Positions 34,207 to 46,770 of a stretch of DNA of 64,000 nt are shown piece by piece. Within the stretch, counting starts at the first letter, position 1; each line of letters starts with the position of its first letter. This stretch comes from Flaveria trinervia. Lineage: Eukaryota; Streptophyta; Magnoliopsida; Asterales; Asteraceae. Both the position numbers and the translations under genes were made by a program. The notes below the pieces were generated by a model. It had not been told where the DNA came from. It ran no database searches and was given only the letters and a program-made list of their open reading frames with translations. Location: positions 1,272,131 to 1,336,130 of the forward strand of contig CM046445.1 of assembly GCA_025506515.1 (NCBI GenBank), written 5' to 3'.

Positions 34207-35180
34207 GTCGCCTACATAGGCTCGTGGCAATGCCCTCGGTTGCTCGAGGGCTAGCCGTTTTTCCAGTTTATTATTATGGATCATTGGTTTCGTCATATTA
34301 TGGTTCAGATCAAACCGAGTATGTGCACTATTAAAAGGTGAGACTTCTAGTTACTTGATTATAAACCAAGATGTGAATATTTTTGGGTTTAGTAACAATT
34401 AAGAATCCTACGAAAAGTAGTTTGAAGATTAAGGTGACATCTTGTATAACCATAATAATAATAATAATAATATGATATTTTTTTATTTTTTAACCCCTTT
34501 AGATGTGGTAGGTGGTCTTGTTTTCATTATCACACTATATACATTAAACTAAACTAAAGACTCGTGTAATACACAGGTTTAATCATTAAAAATTGTTTTA
34601 ATTAAAAAATTCATAAGTCATAATATTATTGTTAATACTTTTTCTATCGATTTTTATGATTAATTTTTTAAAATCATTTATGTATAATATTAGCAAGTTT
34701 TCTTTATCATTGCTTATAAGTCTAAATAATGTATAATATGAAATTAAATTAACGTATAAATAGGAACTTTAGGTAATAATCAAATTATATTAAACATTAG
34801 AACATCTATAAACATCCAAAAACTTCTTCGTGTACAATATTTGACGTTTTTGTAATTTTATCAATATTGTCTAATATTAATAATTTTAATTCATGTCTAC
34901 CTGTAACGAGAGATAATGCAACATAGAGATTGAATCACTGTCAGGGACAAAACATGCAATGATTATACAAAAGTTTGGACTATCTTTGTGATTTTTAAAG
35001 TTTGGGGGCCAAACATGCATCTTGTTTAAACCACATGAACCATTTATGTAATTTTTTATTTTTGTTGACCAAAAACATTAATCAATTTCATGCTTACATC
35101 AATTAAAACTAAATCAAAGTTTCATGATTTCATAAACAAAAACATAAATTAGTCAAATTGATGTTAAGAAACCAAAATAC
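34207..35180. other. AT-rich spacer
   Basis: 34444-34470 is an (ATA)n microsatellite. ACTCGTGTAATACACAGGTT (34559-34578) is a Helitron-type hairpin whose flank reads CTTTAG on the minus strand, so a degenerate 3' end is possible. No gene. Confidence 0.4.
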
Positions 35181-36240
35181 TAAAGTGTAAGGCCCCGTTC
35201 CCGAGACGCTTACAGCTGGCCATTTATCGCACATAAAACATATATTTACATTAACTTAAATAAATCATTGCAGCGGAAACATTAAAAACAACATTTCATT
35301 TCATATTAAATGCTTTTGCAAGTTAATACAACATTCGTTACAAAACATCATTTATTCGCATTACAATGCAAAAACATTATACAAGGGAATGCCATTCAAA
35401 ATAAGCCAAGTAGCCGTCTCGTGCCATCCTCAGCAACATTTATCTGCCAACTGGAAAATGCATAAAAAGTCAATGTTGCTGAGTGAGTTCTAGTTTTATA
35501 AAAACATTACATTACCTTTCATTCATTAGAGCATTTTCATTACTATCGCACATGATCACACATCATACGTACATCAAGGTAATATTATTATCTTTATCAT
35601 CGTTTATTTCGTACATATCGCACGTTTCTGACTTTTATTATCTTTCACTTCTATCTAGGTCCTGTCATGTACTTAACCCCCTTCTAGAGCAGCAAGCAAT
35701 TCATCTAGGGTTAAACGACAAGGACCCCATATCGCACATATGGAGTGGTTACTAGGACAGACTCCCCCTGTGTGTGTGAACTCTTATGGGTTCGCCAAGA
35801 TCGCACGTTGTATAACACACAGTAATTAGGAAATCGCACGTGTTGGAGCAGTCACCGAGACTGAACTCTTACTGTGTGTATGAACCCTTATGACTTAGCT
35901 AAAATCACACGCTGTAGACACACATAGTTGAGCTAACAACTCTCAATGAGTTGTGAACCTCCTTCTATTTGCTTGCAAGGCTTTTTATTCGTTCATTATG
36001 TTGCACTTTCATTATCTTTAAATCTTTCACTTCGTTAAGATAATACTTTACGTTCATCATGATAATCACACCACATAAAGTCACATCATCATACGTAATA
36101 AGGAACATAACATACAATCATACAATCATACATCACATCAATTATGACCTCAAAAAGTCAACTTACATACCCCTAGGAACATCCCAAGTCAAAGCTTACT
36201 TACATCTACCCATTTCTCCGAAAATCAAAAAAATAATCTG

Positions 36241-36350
36241 TCTTCATCCGCATTTCCTCTTGCTCATCTGCATTTTCTTTTGCTCATCCGCATTTCCTCT
36301 TGCTCATCCGCATTTCCTCTTGCTCATCCGCATTAGCAAGTGCGGATGAG
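36241..36350. repeat. 20-bp array and hairpin beside the nested insertion
   Basis: Five exact-length 20-bp units of TGCTCATCCGCATTTCCTCT (36241-36340). The last unit forms a hairpin, CTCATCCGCA (36323-36332) pairing with TGCGGATGAG (36341-36350). Insertion of the second LTR followed 18 bases later. Confidence 0.85.
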
Positions 36351-37239
36351 TTAGACTCGGAGGGTCATTGTAACACCCGGCTATTTTTAGACAAGAAAGA
36401 AGAATAAGTGAAGGAAAAGAAAATAAAAGAAATAAAACCCAAGTCTAGGGATAAAAAGTGTCCAAAAGGACAAAATGTTTGAAATGTGGGTGTAAAAGGT
36501 GGTATGGCCGCCCATATGTCACATACACCACTGATCTTCGGGTTTTAGAGAGAGAAAGAGTAGCTGGGAGCAGCAAATTCTCAGTTTTGAAGGAAGAACA
36601 AGAAAGAATTTGAATTCAAGGTGAGAATTCATGTTTTAATGATGTTTTTAACCGGTTATGTCCTTGGGTTTATGCTTATGTGTGTTTGTATGTGTTCAGG
36701 TATGTTTTTAATGGGTTTCTTAGCGGTTAAATTCAATTTGCAAATGAGTTTGGAGGAAGCCATACTCAAGAGCTGCAAAGATGAGTTCTAGGACCCCTCT
36801 TTTACTAGTTTTTAACTGATTTTGGGGTTGAAAATGCATGAATATATGTTTTTATTAAGCTGGGTTTTGGACCCGTATGCTTGAATGTGTGTATGATGAT
36901 GTTATGATGTGATGTGTGACTATGTTAATGCTTGATGATGTATGATTGTGTTTCTAAGGCTTAAAGGGTAAGATGTAAGCTTAGAACATGATGAATGGTG
37001 CATGGAAATTGAATATGATGTTTTAGGCTCACATGTTAAATTTTTAAATTTGCCTAAGTGTTTGGAAGTCAATGCGGATAGAAAGGGTAATGCGGATGAA
37101 CATTAACCATTGAGTAAGCCAATGCGGATGAAGTCAATGCGGATGAACATTGACTAAGTGCATGAAATGCGGATGAGCATTTGACTAAGTCTGGGAAATG
37201 CGGATGAGGTATGTCAATGCGGATGAGCATTTGACTAAG

Positions 37240-39024
37240 TGTAAGGCCCCGTTCCCGGGACGCTTACAGCTGGGTTCTCATCGCACATAAAACATATAAT
37301 TACATTTGTATTTAATAAATCGCAGCGGAAAACTAAAACAAACTTTCATTTCCATGTAAATGCTTTTGCAAACTAATACAACATTCATTACAAAAATTGT
37401 TTGTTCGCATTACAATGCAAAAACATTAATCAAAAGAATGCCATCCCAAAAGAGCTGAGTAGTCGCCCGTGCCATCCTCAGCAATCATTACCTGCCAACT
37501 GGAAACACATCAAAGTCAGCGTTGCTGAGTGAGTTCTAGTTTTATAAATAAAACATACTTTACTTTCAGATAAAACCGTTCGTACTTTTACATGATCACA
37601 CATCATACGTACACATAGATAATATCATTATTATCTTCTTCATCCATTCATTCGTCTTTCATTACCTTACTTGCGCATCGGACATCATCCCAAACCAATA
37701 CCATGTGCTACACCCCGGTTAGTCGTAACTACCGGGCCGAAGTCAACGAAACGTATGCCACGGTACTAGGAGTAACCGTCAGTCTTAGCTACTGGGCCGA
37801 AGTCAACGAATGACAGCTAAACGTATGCCACAGTACTAGGGGTGAGCGGTAGAGGTTCTACATTTAGGGTCAATCACCAAGAAGGACCCCGTATCCGATG
37901 TGTGCAAGACGTTCCATTCGTTCATCATGTTCCTCTCTTTATCTTCGCTTTACGTTACATAATACTTCGTTCATTCATCATAACAAGTAAAGCCACAGGA
38001 AAGATATTATACATCACATTAAGGAACATAAACATGCATCAACATCACATCATACATGGCAACATCATACATACATAACGTACAACATCCTCACCCTCAT
38101 CATGCCAACATGCCTCTAAGACCTCGATCGTCATCTTAAAGACTCTTATGGGAACCTTTACGTCAAAACTTACATCTGCACTTTCCCCCAAAGTCAGAAG
38201 TCAATCTACACCTCCTCGGGTTCAACAGCCCATTCGGGCGTATGGACACCCTTCAGTCGCATTGCCTCCATGCGATTGAACTAATACGGATGAACACCTA
38301 TGCGAATGAACATCCAGTCGTGCGAATGGACCCTCAGTCGCATGACCCCCATGCGACTGGCCCTCCAGTCGTGCGAATGAACCCCCATCGTGCGAATGGA
38401 CCCCAATCGCACCCTAATCGGCCGTATGGCCTCCATTCGGCCTCCAGTCGGTCGCCTAGCCCTAACTGATGCAGAGCAGTTAACCCGACTGCAGCCGAGG
38501 GTTTTCGGCCCCCAAACTCATCTAACCCATTTTAAGCTTAAATCGACCATCCTAAACCTTAGGGATGCATACCATAACATCATTCAAGCACAACCAAGCA
38601 TGAAATCAAGTCACAAGCACGTCATACATATACATACACATACACAAACGGGTCAACTTACACACATACAAAAAACTCGATTTCAGATGTTTTCCAGCCC
38701 CAAATCGTTTGAAAACAAGTAAAAGAGGGGTCCTAGAAATCACCTAAACGAGCACAACGACAAGAGCTTCGATTCGGCTTGCTTCACGACGATTTTGGCG
38801 ACCCGAACTGACCCGAACCAACACTTTTCCTCTTTTCCTTCTTTCTCTCTATTCTCCTCTTTGTGAGCTGAAATGTGAGTGTGGGGAGAGTGGGCTGCCC
38901 TCTCCCTACATATGTCACCATATTTCCCAACTTATCTTCGTTGGCGGGTTTGGTCCCTCGACTTTTGACTTTATTCTCTTTTCTTTCTCACCGGCTTCAA
39001 AATAATAAATATCCGGGTGTTACA
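37240..39024 (-). repeat. 3' LTR of minus-strand Gypsy element
   Basis: TGTAAGGCCCC...GGGTGTTACA on the plus strand. Nearly the same as 43989-45805; most differences are one-base length changes in homopolymers, usually shorter here. Arrays: ACCGGGCCGAAGTCAACGAA units (37725-37860) and CAGTCGCATG/GCGAATGAAC words (38230-38450). Confidence 0.93.
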
Positions 39025-39040
39025 AGTCCACCCCCCTTAA
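39025..39040 (-). other. Polypurine tract
   Basis: On the minus strand TTAAGGGGGGTGGACT stands directly before the 3' LTR start TGTAACACC. Confidence 0.8.
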
Positions 39041-39066
39041 ATAGGTTTCGTCCCCGAAACCTGTTA

Positions 39067-39180
39067 TTCGTCGAACAAACGTGGATAATGCTGTCTTATT
39101 TCTTCTTCAGTCTCCCACGTTGACTCGGATCCCTTCCTATGCTTCCACTGTACACGCACAAGAGGAACCACTTTATTCCT
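39067..39180 (-). pseudogene. Chromodomain at the integrase C-terminus
   Basis: Minus strand reads LRNKVVPLVRVQWKHRKG, then STWETEEEI, YPRLF and a stop at about 39065. The aromatic W...W..E layout of Tekay-type chromodomains is visible, with Ser for one expected Trp. In chromoviruses the domain directs integration to marked chromatin. A frame change near 39180 separates it from the integrase. Confidence 0.7.
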
Positions 39181-40270
39181 TAGCCTCTTTCTTTACGATC
39201 GATGATTGCCACTGGTTGCTCCACATAGTTGAGCCGTTCGTCTACTTCAATATCTTCCAATGGGACAATCATATCTTCATCTGCTAAGCACTTCCTTAAA
39301 TGAGATACATGGAATGTCGGGTGAATTCCACTTAACTCATCCAGCAACTCCAATCTATAGGCCACCTCTCCTACTCGAGCAATGATTCGGAAAGGGCCTA
39401 TATATCTTGGGCTCAACTTGCCCTGCTTTCTGAATCTGATAATACCCTTCCAAGGTGAGACCTTCAGCATAACCCGGTCACCACCTGGAACTCAATTGGC
39501 CTACGTCGCTTATCGGCATACGACTTCTGTCTATCCTTGGCTGCCTTCATGAGGCTTTAATCTTTTCAAGCTTCTCTGTCGTAGCCTCGATTACCTCGAC
39601 GCTCCCCAATTCTTCTGACCAATATCACCCCAACAAAGGGTGTTCTGCATCTCCACCGTATAGCATCTCATATGGTGGCATACCAAACTGGCATGATAGC
39701 TGTTGTTGTATGAGAATTCAGCTAACGGCAGGTGATCATCCCAACTTCCACCAAAATCGATCACAAATGCCGGAGCATGTCTTCCAGTGTCTGAATGGTC
39801 CTTTCTGACTGACCATCAGTCTGGGGATGATAAGCCGTGCTAATATGTAACCTCGTCCCCATAGCGTCGTGGAATTTCTTCCAAAATTTAGATGTAAACC
39901 GAGTGTCACGATCCGACACAATAGACACCGGCACACCATGACGAGCTACAATTTCCTTGATGAACAGATCAGCCAACCTCTCAGATGAATACGTCTCGCG
40001 GATCGGTAGAAAATGAGCGCTCTTCGTCAGACGATCAACTATCACCCATATGGCATCGTACCCTTTCGGGGTACGCGGCAGCTTCGTAATGAAGTCCATG
40101 GTGATGTGCTCCCATTTCCATTCGGGTATATCCAAAGGTTGTATCTTCCCATACGGCTTTTGATGCTTGCCTTCACCTGTAAGCAAGTAAGGCACTTACT
40201 CACATACTCCGCCACGTCGCGCTTCATACCCGGCCACCAATAATCTTTCTTCATGTATCATGGTACATTT
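39181..40270 (-). pseudogene. Gypsy integrase
   Basis: YWWPGMKRDVAEYVSKCLTC (Cys pair of the zinc module) at about 40243-40184. MDFITKLP...VIVDRLTKSAHF, then VSIVSDRDTRFTSKFW and YHPQTDGQSERT supply the D, D, E catalytic residues (39761-40110). The C-terminal part with LKVSPWKGIIRFRKQGKLSP lies at 39180-39470. Frame breaks near 40170, 39760 and around 39480-39700. Confidence 0.85.
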
Positions 40271-40473
40271 TCGTGGCACCAGGGATGAATGGAGTATCGA
40301 GTCTTGTGGGCTTCATCCATTATCTTCACCCATAGATCCCCAAAACGAGGAATCCACACACGACCGAATCGAGTTCTAACACCGAGTGTGTGTTTTCACC
40401 CAATTCCCCAACCAGACCTCTCATTCTTTCCGAGTTAAGATGATCTTCCTTCAATGCCTCATCTTGAAATTCC

Positions 40474-41245
40474 TTAACTTGCTTCATCACATCGGAGGTC
40501 ATGATTAATTGATAAGCTTTCACCCGAATCGGTTCGGACCTTCCTTCCGGCTAAGGGCATCCGCCACCACATTAGCTTTGCCTGGATGGTAATGGATCTC
40601 GCAATCATAACCTTTATAAGTTCCAACCATCTCCTCTGCCTCATGTTTAGATCCCTTTGCTCGAAGAAGTACTTCAAGCTCTTATGATCGGTAAATATGG
40701 TGCACTTCGTCCCGTAGAGATAGTGCCTCCAGATCTTCAATGCAAAGACCACAGCTGCTAGCTCCAAGTCATGAGTAGGATAATTGACCTCGTGAACCTT
40801 AACTGTCGAGATGCATAGGCTATAACCTTCCCTCTCTGCATTAACACACACCCCAACCCGAGTAGGAAGCATCAGAATACACCACTAGATCTTCACTTCC
40901 ATCGGGTAATGACAGAACAGGAGCTCGAGTCAGTCTTGCCTTCAGCTCTTCGAACGCCTTCTCTTGAGCTTGACCCCATACAAACTTCACATCCTTTCGG
41001 GTCAACTTAGTTAGTGGAGAAGCAATCTTAGAGAAGTCTTGGATGAATCTTCTATAGTAGCCCGCCAAGCCCAAGAAACTACGGATCTCGGATGGCGTCT
41101 TTGGTGACTTCCATTGCATAACCGCCTCCACCTTCGCCGGGTCAACCATAATCCCGTCAGGATTCACCACATGACCCAAAAACTGAACTTCGCGCAACCA
41201 AAATGCACACTTGGAGAATTTAGCATACAATTTCTCCCTTCTCAA
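40474..41245 (-). pseudogene. Gypsy RT connection and RNase H
   Basis: FLGHVVNPDGIMVDPAKVEA, LGLAGYYRRFIQDFSKIASP, then LVVYSDASYSGWG (catalytic Asp), HDLELAAVVFALKIWRHYLY and FTDHKSLKYFFEQRDLNMRQ. The frame changes near 40850 and again near 40650, where the reading becomes nonsense. Confidence 0.85.
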
Positions 41246-41850
41246 CGTCTAGAACCTCCCGAATGTGACCGGCATGCTCAATCTCGCTCTTCGAATAAAT
41301 CAGGATATATCATTAAAAAACACAATCACTGATTTATCCAACATAGGCCGACACACACGGTTCATCAGATCCATAAAAGCAGCTGGCGCGTTGGTCAAAC
41401 CAAAGGACATGACAAGAAACTCGTAATGACCATAGCGCGTACGGAAAGCTGTTTTAGGGATATCTTGCTCTTTCACCTTCAACTGATGATAACCAGATCG
41501 AAGATCTATCCTCGAGAAACAACTAGCACCCTGAAGCTGATCGAACAATCATCTATCCTCGGTAGGGGGTTAGCGGTTCTTCACTGTCAACTTGTTCAGT
41601 TCGCGGTAGTCAATGCACATTCTCATACTACCATCTTCTTCTTTACAAATAGGACCGGAGCACCCCAAGGAGAGATACTCGGTCTAATGAACCCCTTATC
41701 AAGCAGCTCTCGCAGCTGCTCCATCAACTCTTTCATCTCGGTTGGAGCCAACCGATATGGTGCCTTGGCAATAGGTTGGGCACCCGGTATCAGATCAATC
41801 TGAAATTCAATTTCTCTGTCAGGTGGCACTCTGATAAGTCTTCTGGGAAC
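41246..41850 (-). pseudogene. Gypsy reverse transcriptase, catalytic Asp altered
   Basis: PYRLAPTEMKELMEQL, GFIRPSISPWGAPVLFVKKK, then FSRIDLRSGYHQLKV, FRTRYGHYEFLVMSFGLTNA and DLMNRVCRPMLDKSVIVF. The catalytic box normally reads (F/Y)IDD; here FFND at about 41319-41308, so the first Asp is Asn. A stop follows at once. Further frame breaks near 41290 and 41580. Cannot encode active RT as written. Confidence 0.87.
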
Positions 41851-42199
41851 ACGTCTGGAAAGTCACACACAACCGGTACATCGGCTAGTTGGGTGTTGGT
41901 GTATCCACATCCTTTACATAAGCCAAGTAGGCGCTACATCCACGCCTCATACACTTCCCGCCACCGCCATGAGATCACCTTCGGAATCGTAGTAACCCGA
42001 TCACCATAAACCGTTACCAAACTTCCGTCAGGCGCTGTCAACCGAACCATCTTCTTGCGACACACCAATGTTCGCCTCGTATCCGCCAACCAATCATCCC
42101 AAGAACTAAATCGAAACCACCCAAGGTCATCACAAACGGTCTAACAGGAAACTTGTGACCCTCAAGTTCCACATCACATTCTCTATCATCTCAGAAATC

Positions 42200-42620
42200 T
42201 GGTAGACTTACCTATGGCAGTTTCTACATCAAAGGGCGCATCAACACGTCTACTACTAACAGGCAGCTTAGCACAGAAAGCAGCAGAAATAAAACTCTTA
42301 CTAGCACCTGAATCAAATAACATAGAAGCTAAAGTCTGGTTCACTAGAAACGTACCGGACACAACGTCAGGGTCCGTCCTAGCCTCCCCTCTGTGTCATG
42401 GTGAACGCCCTGGCGCTCGCCTCGGTCCATCACTTCCCGTCTTCTTCACCCCTGAACCCTCAGTCCTCGCTTCTACAATCTTGTATGACCAGTTTCCCCA
42501 CAGTTAAAACATTTGCTCGACATGCAATCCTTCGCCATATGCCCTGTCTTCCCACACTTGAAGCACAAGTTGACCCAAACCTACATTCCCCGCTGTGCTC
42601 CTCCACACTTGCCACACCTT
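42200..42620 (-). pseudogene. Gypsy zinc knuckles and aspartic protease
   Basis: 42565-42476 (minus): CFKCGKTGHMAKDC, then CFNCGETGHT, two CCHC-type knuckles, the second incomplete after a frame break. 42317-42302 encodes the protease active site DSGA followed by SKSFIS. About 41850-42200 holds the rest of the protease and the link to RT, with frame breaks. Confidence 0.78.
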
Positions 42621-43643
42621 TTCGACCCCGCACTTGATGTGACCACCCGGCGTTCATCCCCGTGCCTTTTTGTTACCCATCGGGGCATCACCCCGACCAA
42701 AACGTTTCCGTTCCAGTCCGATCACCACCACCCTTCTTACTTGCTTCAGTCACCACCACCTCCCGCTCATCATACAGCCTCCCTGCCAAATCAACTGCCG
42801 ACCTAAACGTGCTTGGCTGGGCGGCGATCATATGCCGGCGAACATCCACCGGTAAACCTAAATATACCTCTTGATTTTTCGAGACAGAGCGTCACCTGAT
42901 CAGGCACAAGCCGTGCATTTCATTAAACTTGATGGTATACTGCTGGTGTGTCATGGTTCCAGCCTCCAACTGTAAAAACTCCCTTTCCAACTTATCCATT
43001 TCCGATGAGGACAAAATCCTCAATCCACCAACCTTCTCAGCTGAGGCCATTTCATTTTCCCAATGGCCCTACTACCCTCAGCTTGGACAATGTTGTCCCA
43101 CCAGCACAGAGCTGAATCCACAAAAGAGTGGGTAGCAAACTTCACCTTTTGGTCCTCTCGGCACTCGCTGATATCGAGAACAGCTTCCATTTCCCTCACC
43201 CACCGGTGAGCGGCTGCAGCGGTGCCGTTTCCATCAAAAGTAGGGGGCTTGCATCTCATAAATGCCCCGTAGTTACATCCTCGCACTGCCTCTGGCACAG
43301 GCTCTTCTTCTTCCTCTTCATCATCAGATAGAACCGTTTTCGGCCCTGGTTGTTCCCGTTCTCCAAAGGATCTATTTCTTTCTTTTCTTTCCCCTTCTCG
43401 TACAGCCTTAATAACTTCAGTCACCACAGACGGTAAGATTGTCTGCATGAGCTGATGGAACTTCTTCTACAATAGCCTCTTTTACGAGGCTCTCAGATTG
43501 GCGCTTTCGTCGCCACCCTCCGGATGAGGAGTCTCTGGTTCTTCATGAACCACCCTCTCAACTCTGGGTCTCCCTCTCTTAGGTCGCGGTTCAGCACCGT
43601 GACCTCCACCCCTAGAAGCTTTCGAAGATCTACCTCCGGCCAT
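42621..43643 (-). pseudogene. Gypsy gag
   Basis: ATG at 43643-43641 opens MAGGRSSKASRGGG, then RVERVVHEEPETPHPEGG. After a frame change near 43485, 43448-43020 reads GCNYGAFMRCKPPTFDG, WVREMEAVLDISECREDQKV and LCWWDNIVQAEGSRAIGK, the Retrotrans_gag domain. Here the Trp before VREMEAV is intact, whereas the copy at 8624 has TAG. Another frame break near 43020. Confidence 0.82.
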
Positions 43644-43973
43644 CACACACACTGAAAGATTCAAACACCAACCAGTCATTCAAGGGAACAGCTCAGTTTA
43701 TGTCAAGTATAGTAAGTCCCTAATTACAGTGGCCAGTTGTGATTAGCCACTTACTTTACTCTTCATACCCCAAGTATTACCTGTCCTGACTACATCAGTA
43801 TTTAAATCTGCATACAACACATAACACATACCATGCGCACATAAAAACCGGATAACTTTACAAAAAACCTGATGGCACGCAGCTACTCAGTTTGGCATCC
43901 ATTCCCTTTCCGTCCCATTCTCAGTTTAAGATTAGGTTTATTATGAAAATTTACCCATTTCACTTAAACTTTG

Positions 43974-43985
43974 GCTCTGATACCA
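43974..43985 (-). other. Primer-binding site (tRNA-iMet)
   Basis: Minus strand TGGTATCAGAGC, three bases after the 5' LTR. Confidence 0.9.
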
Positions 43986-43988
43986 ACT

Positions 43989-45805
43989 TGTAAGGCCCCG
44001 TTCCCGGGACGCTTACAGCTGGGTTCTCATCGCACATAAAACATATAATTACATTTGTATTTAATAAATCGCAGCGGAAAACTAAAACAAACTTTCATTT
44101 CCATGTAAATGCTTTTGCAAACTAATACAACATTCATTATAAAAATTGTTTGTTCGCATTACAATGTAAAAAAATTAATCAAAAGAATGCCATCCCAAAA
44201 GAGCTGAGTAGTCGCCCGTGCCATCCTCAGCAATCATTACCTGCCAACTGGAAACACATCAAAGTCAGTGTTGCTGAGTGAGTTCTAGTTTTATAAATAA
44301 AACATACTTTACTTTCAGATAAAACGTTCGTACTTTTACATGATCACACATCATACATACACATAGATAATATCATTATTATCTTCTTCATCCGTTCATT
44401 CGTTCTTTCATTACCTTACTTGCGCATCGGACATCATCCCAAACCAATACCATGTGCTACACCCCGGTTAGTCGTAGCTACCGGGCCGAAGTCAACGAAT
44501 GACAGCTAAACGCATGCCACGGTACTAGGAGTAACCGTCAGTCTTAGCTACTGGGCCGAAGTCAACGAATGACAGCTAAACGTATGCCACAGTACTAGGG
44601 GTGAGTGGTAGAGGTTCTACATTTAGGGTCAATCACCAAGAAGGACCCCGTATCCGATGTGTGCAAGACGTTCCATTCGTTCATCATGTTCCTCTTTCTT
44701 TATCTTTCGCTTTACGTTACATAATACTTCGTTCATTCATCATAACAAGTAAAGCCACAGGAAAGATATATACATCACATTAAGGAACATAAAACAGCAT
44801 CAAACATCACATACATGGCAACATCATACATACATAACGTACAACATCCTCACCCTCATCATGCCCAACATGCCTCTAAGACCTCGATCGTCATCTTAAA
44901 GACTCTTATGGGAACCTTTACGTCAAAACTTACATCTGCACTTTCCCCCAAAAGTCAGAAGTCAATCTACACCTTCCTCGGGATCAACAGCCCCATTCGG
45001 GCGTATGGACACCCTTCAGTCGCATTGCCTCCATGCGATTGAACATCATGCGATTGAACTAATACGGATGAACACCTATGCGAATGAACATCCAGTCGTG
45101 CGAATGGACCTCAGTCGCATGACCCCCATGCGACTGGCCCTCCAGTCGTGCGAATGAACCCCAATCGTGCGAATGGACCCCAATCGCACCCTAATCGGCC
45201 GTATGGCCTCCATTCGGCCTCCAGTCGGTCGCCTAGCCCTAACTGATGCAGAATGCAGTTCAACCCGACTGTAGCCGAGGGTTTTGGCCCCCAAACTCAT
45301 CTAAACCCATTTTAAGCTAAAATCGACCATCCTAAACCTTAGGGATACATACCATAACATCATTCAAGCACAACCAAGCAAGAAATCAAGTCACAAGCAC
45401 GTCATACATACACTACACATACAAAAACGGGTCAACTTACACACATACGAAAAACTCGATTTCAGATGTTTTCCAGCCCCAAATCGTTTGAAAACAAGTA
45501 AAAGAGGGGTCCTAGAACTCACCTAAACGAGCACAACGACAAGAGCTTCGATTCGGCTTGCTTCACGACGATTTTGGTGACCCGAACCGACCCGAACCAA
45601 CACTTTTTCCTCTTTTTCCCTTCTTTCTCTCTATTCTCCTCTTTGTGAGCTGAAATGTGAGTGTGGGGAGAGTGGGCTGCCCTCTCCTACATATGTCACC
45701 ACATTTCCCAACTTTTCTTCGTTGGGGTTTGGTCCCTCGACTTTTGGACTTTATTCTCTTTTCTTTCTTCACCGGCTTCAAAATAATAAATATCCGGGTG
45801 TTACA
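43989..45805 (-). repeat. 5' LTR of minus-strand Gypsy element
   Basis: 1817 bp. The minus strand shows TTTAG|GTGAGTTCTAGGACC at about 45525, donor-like, and GTGTTTCCAG|TTGGCAG at about 44256, acceptor-like. The array of CAGTCGTGCGAATG and CGACTGG words (45015-45235) lies between them. Confidence 0.93.
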
Positions 45806-45920
45806 CTAAGTCTGCCAAATGCGGTGAGATATGTCAATGCGGATGAGCATTTGGCTAAGTACATGAAATGCGGATGAGCATTTGGCTAAGTACATGAAAT
45901 GCGGATGAGTAAGATCAATG

Positions 45921-46016
45921 TGGATGAACTATAGCAAATGCGGATGAACTATAGCAAATGCGGATGAACTATAGCAAATGCGGATGAACTATAGCAAATG
46001 CGGATGAAATATAGGA
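45921..46016. repeat. 20-bp array CGGATGAACTATAGCAAATG
   Basis: Four full units and a partial fifth, nearly perfect, in the middle solo LTR. They carry the AATGCGGATGA word also found in other LTR families here. Confidence 0.9.
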
Positions 46017-46469
46017 AAGCCAGTGAACACTAGAATAATTCTGACTTTTTGGGGAAAAAGAGGTAATGTAGGCTTTGACCTAGGAGATTCCCGGGGGTTA
46101 TGTAAGTTGACTTTTGAGGTCATAGATGGTATGTGGGCATGTTATGATGTGTGATTGGTGTTCATGCATGATGATGATGATGATGTTGCATGGTTATACA
46201 TGATGTATGTTATGTATGTATGATGCCCTGCATGATGATGACTAAATGATGTGTTTATGTTCCTTATTATGATGTATGTTTATCTTTCCAGTGGCTTTAC
46301 GTGTTATGTTATGAATGAATTGAAAGTATTATGTAACGTAAAGTGAAAAATAACGAAAGAGGAACATGAAGTAAGAATGCATGCATTAACAAGTAATGAA
46401 AGTAAGGATAGTCTTGTAAGCATGGCATGCACGGGGGTCTTTCCTTGTGATTGACCATTTGCATAGAAC

Positions 46470-46770
46470 TATTGCTGCATACCTTAGGTATTGTGACCAT
46501 GAGGTGTGATGCACTGTTATAGGTCTATGAGAGGCCTATGTCCAGTTACATGAACAGAAAGGTATTGCTAATGGCAATGGTACATCTACATTCATACCTA
46601 GGTACTGTGACCACGAGGTGCGATGCACCGTTATAGAAGGTCTGTGACAGGCCTAGGTCCAGAAACATAAACAGAAAGGTATTGCATAGTAAACCTAAAC
46701 TTTACCCTAGGTACTATGACCACGAGGTGCGATGCACCGTTATAGAAGGTCTATGATGGGCCTAGGTTCA
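46470..46770 (+). repeat. Second tandem array in middle LTR
   Basis: Three units with CCTAGGTACTGTGACCACGA, GGTGCGATGCACCGTTATAG and GGTCTATGA-GGCCTA. GGTGCGATGCACC is itself an inverted repeat. Confidence 0.75.

Larger units (their letters stand above)
37240..45805 (-). mobile_element. Complete Ty3/Gypsy chromovirus (Tekay-like), decayed
   Basis: Two LTRs (1785 and 1817 bp), a perfect CTAAG duplication (37235-37239 and 45806-45810), an iMet primer site and a polypurine tract. Minus-strand order: gag, protease, RT, RNase H, integrase, chromodomain, i.e. a chromovirus. The chromodomain style (RVQWKHRKGSE) points to the Tekay/Del lineage. The coding part has many frameshifts. The most recent layer of the nest. 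Confidence 0.92.

Noticed and set aside
33947..34219. 90-aa ORF with poly-Gly
   Set aside because: Produced by the G21 run of a small TIR element.
36241..36350. CRISPR-like regular repeats
   Set aside because: Units are contiguous 20-mers without unique spacers, in a plant LTR.
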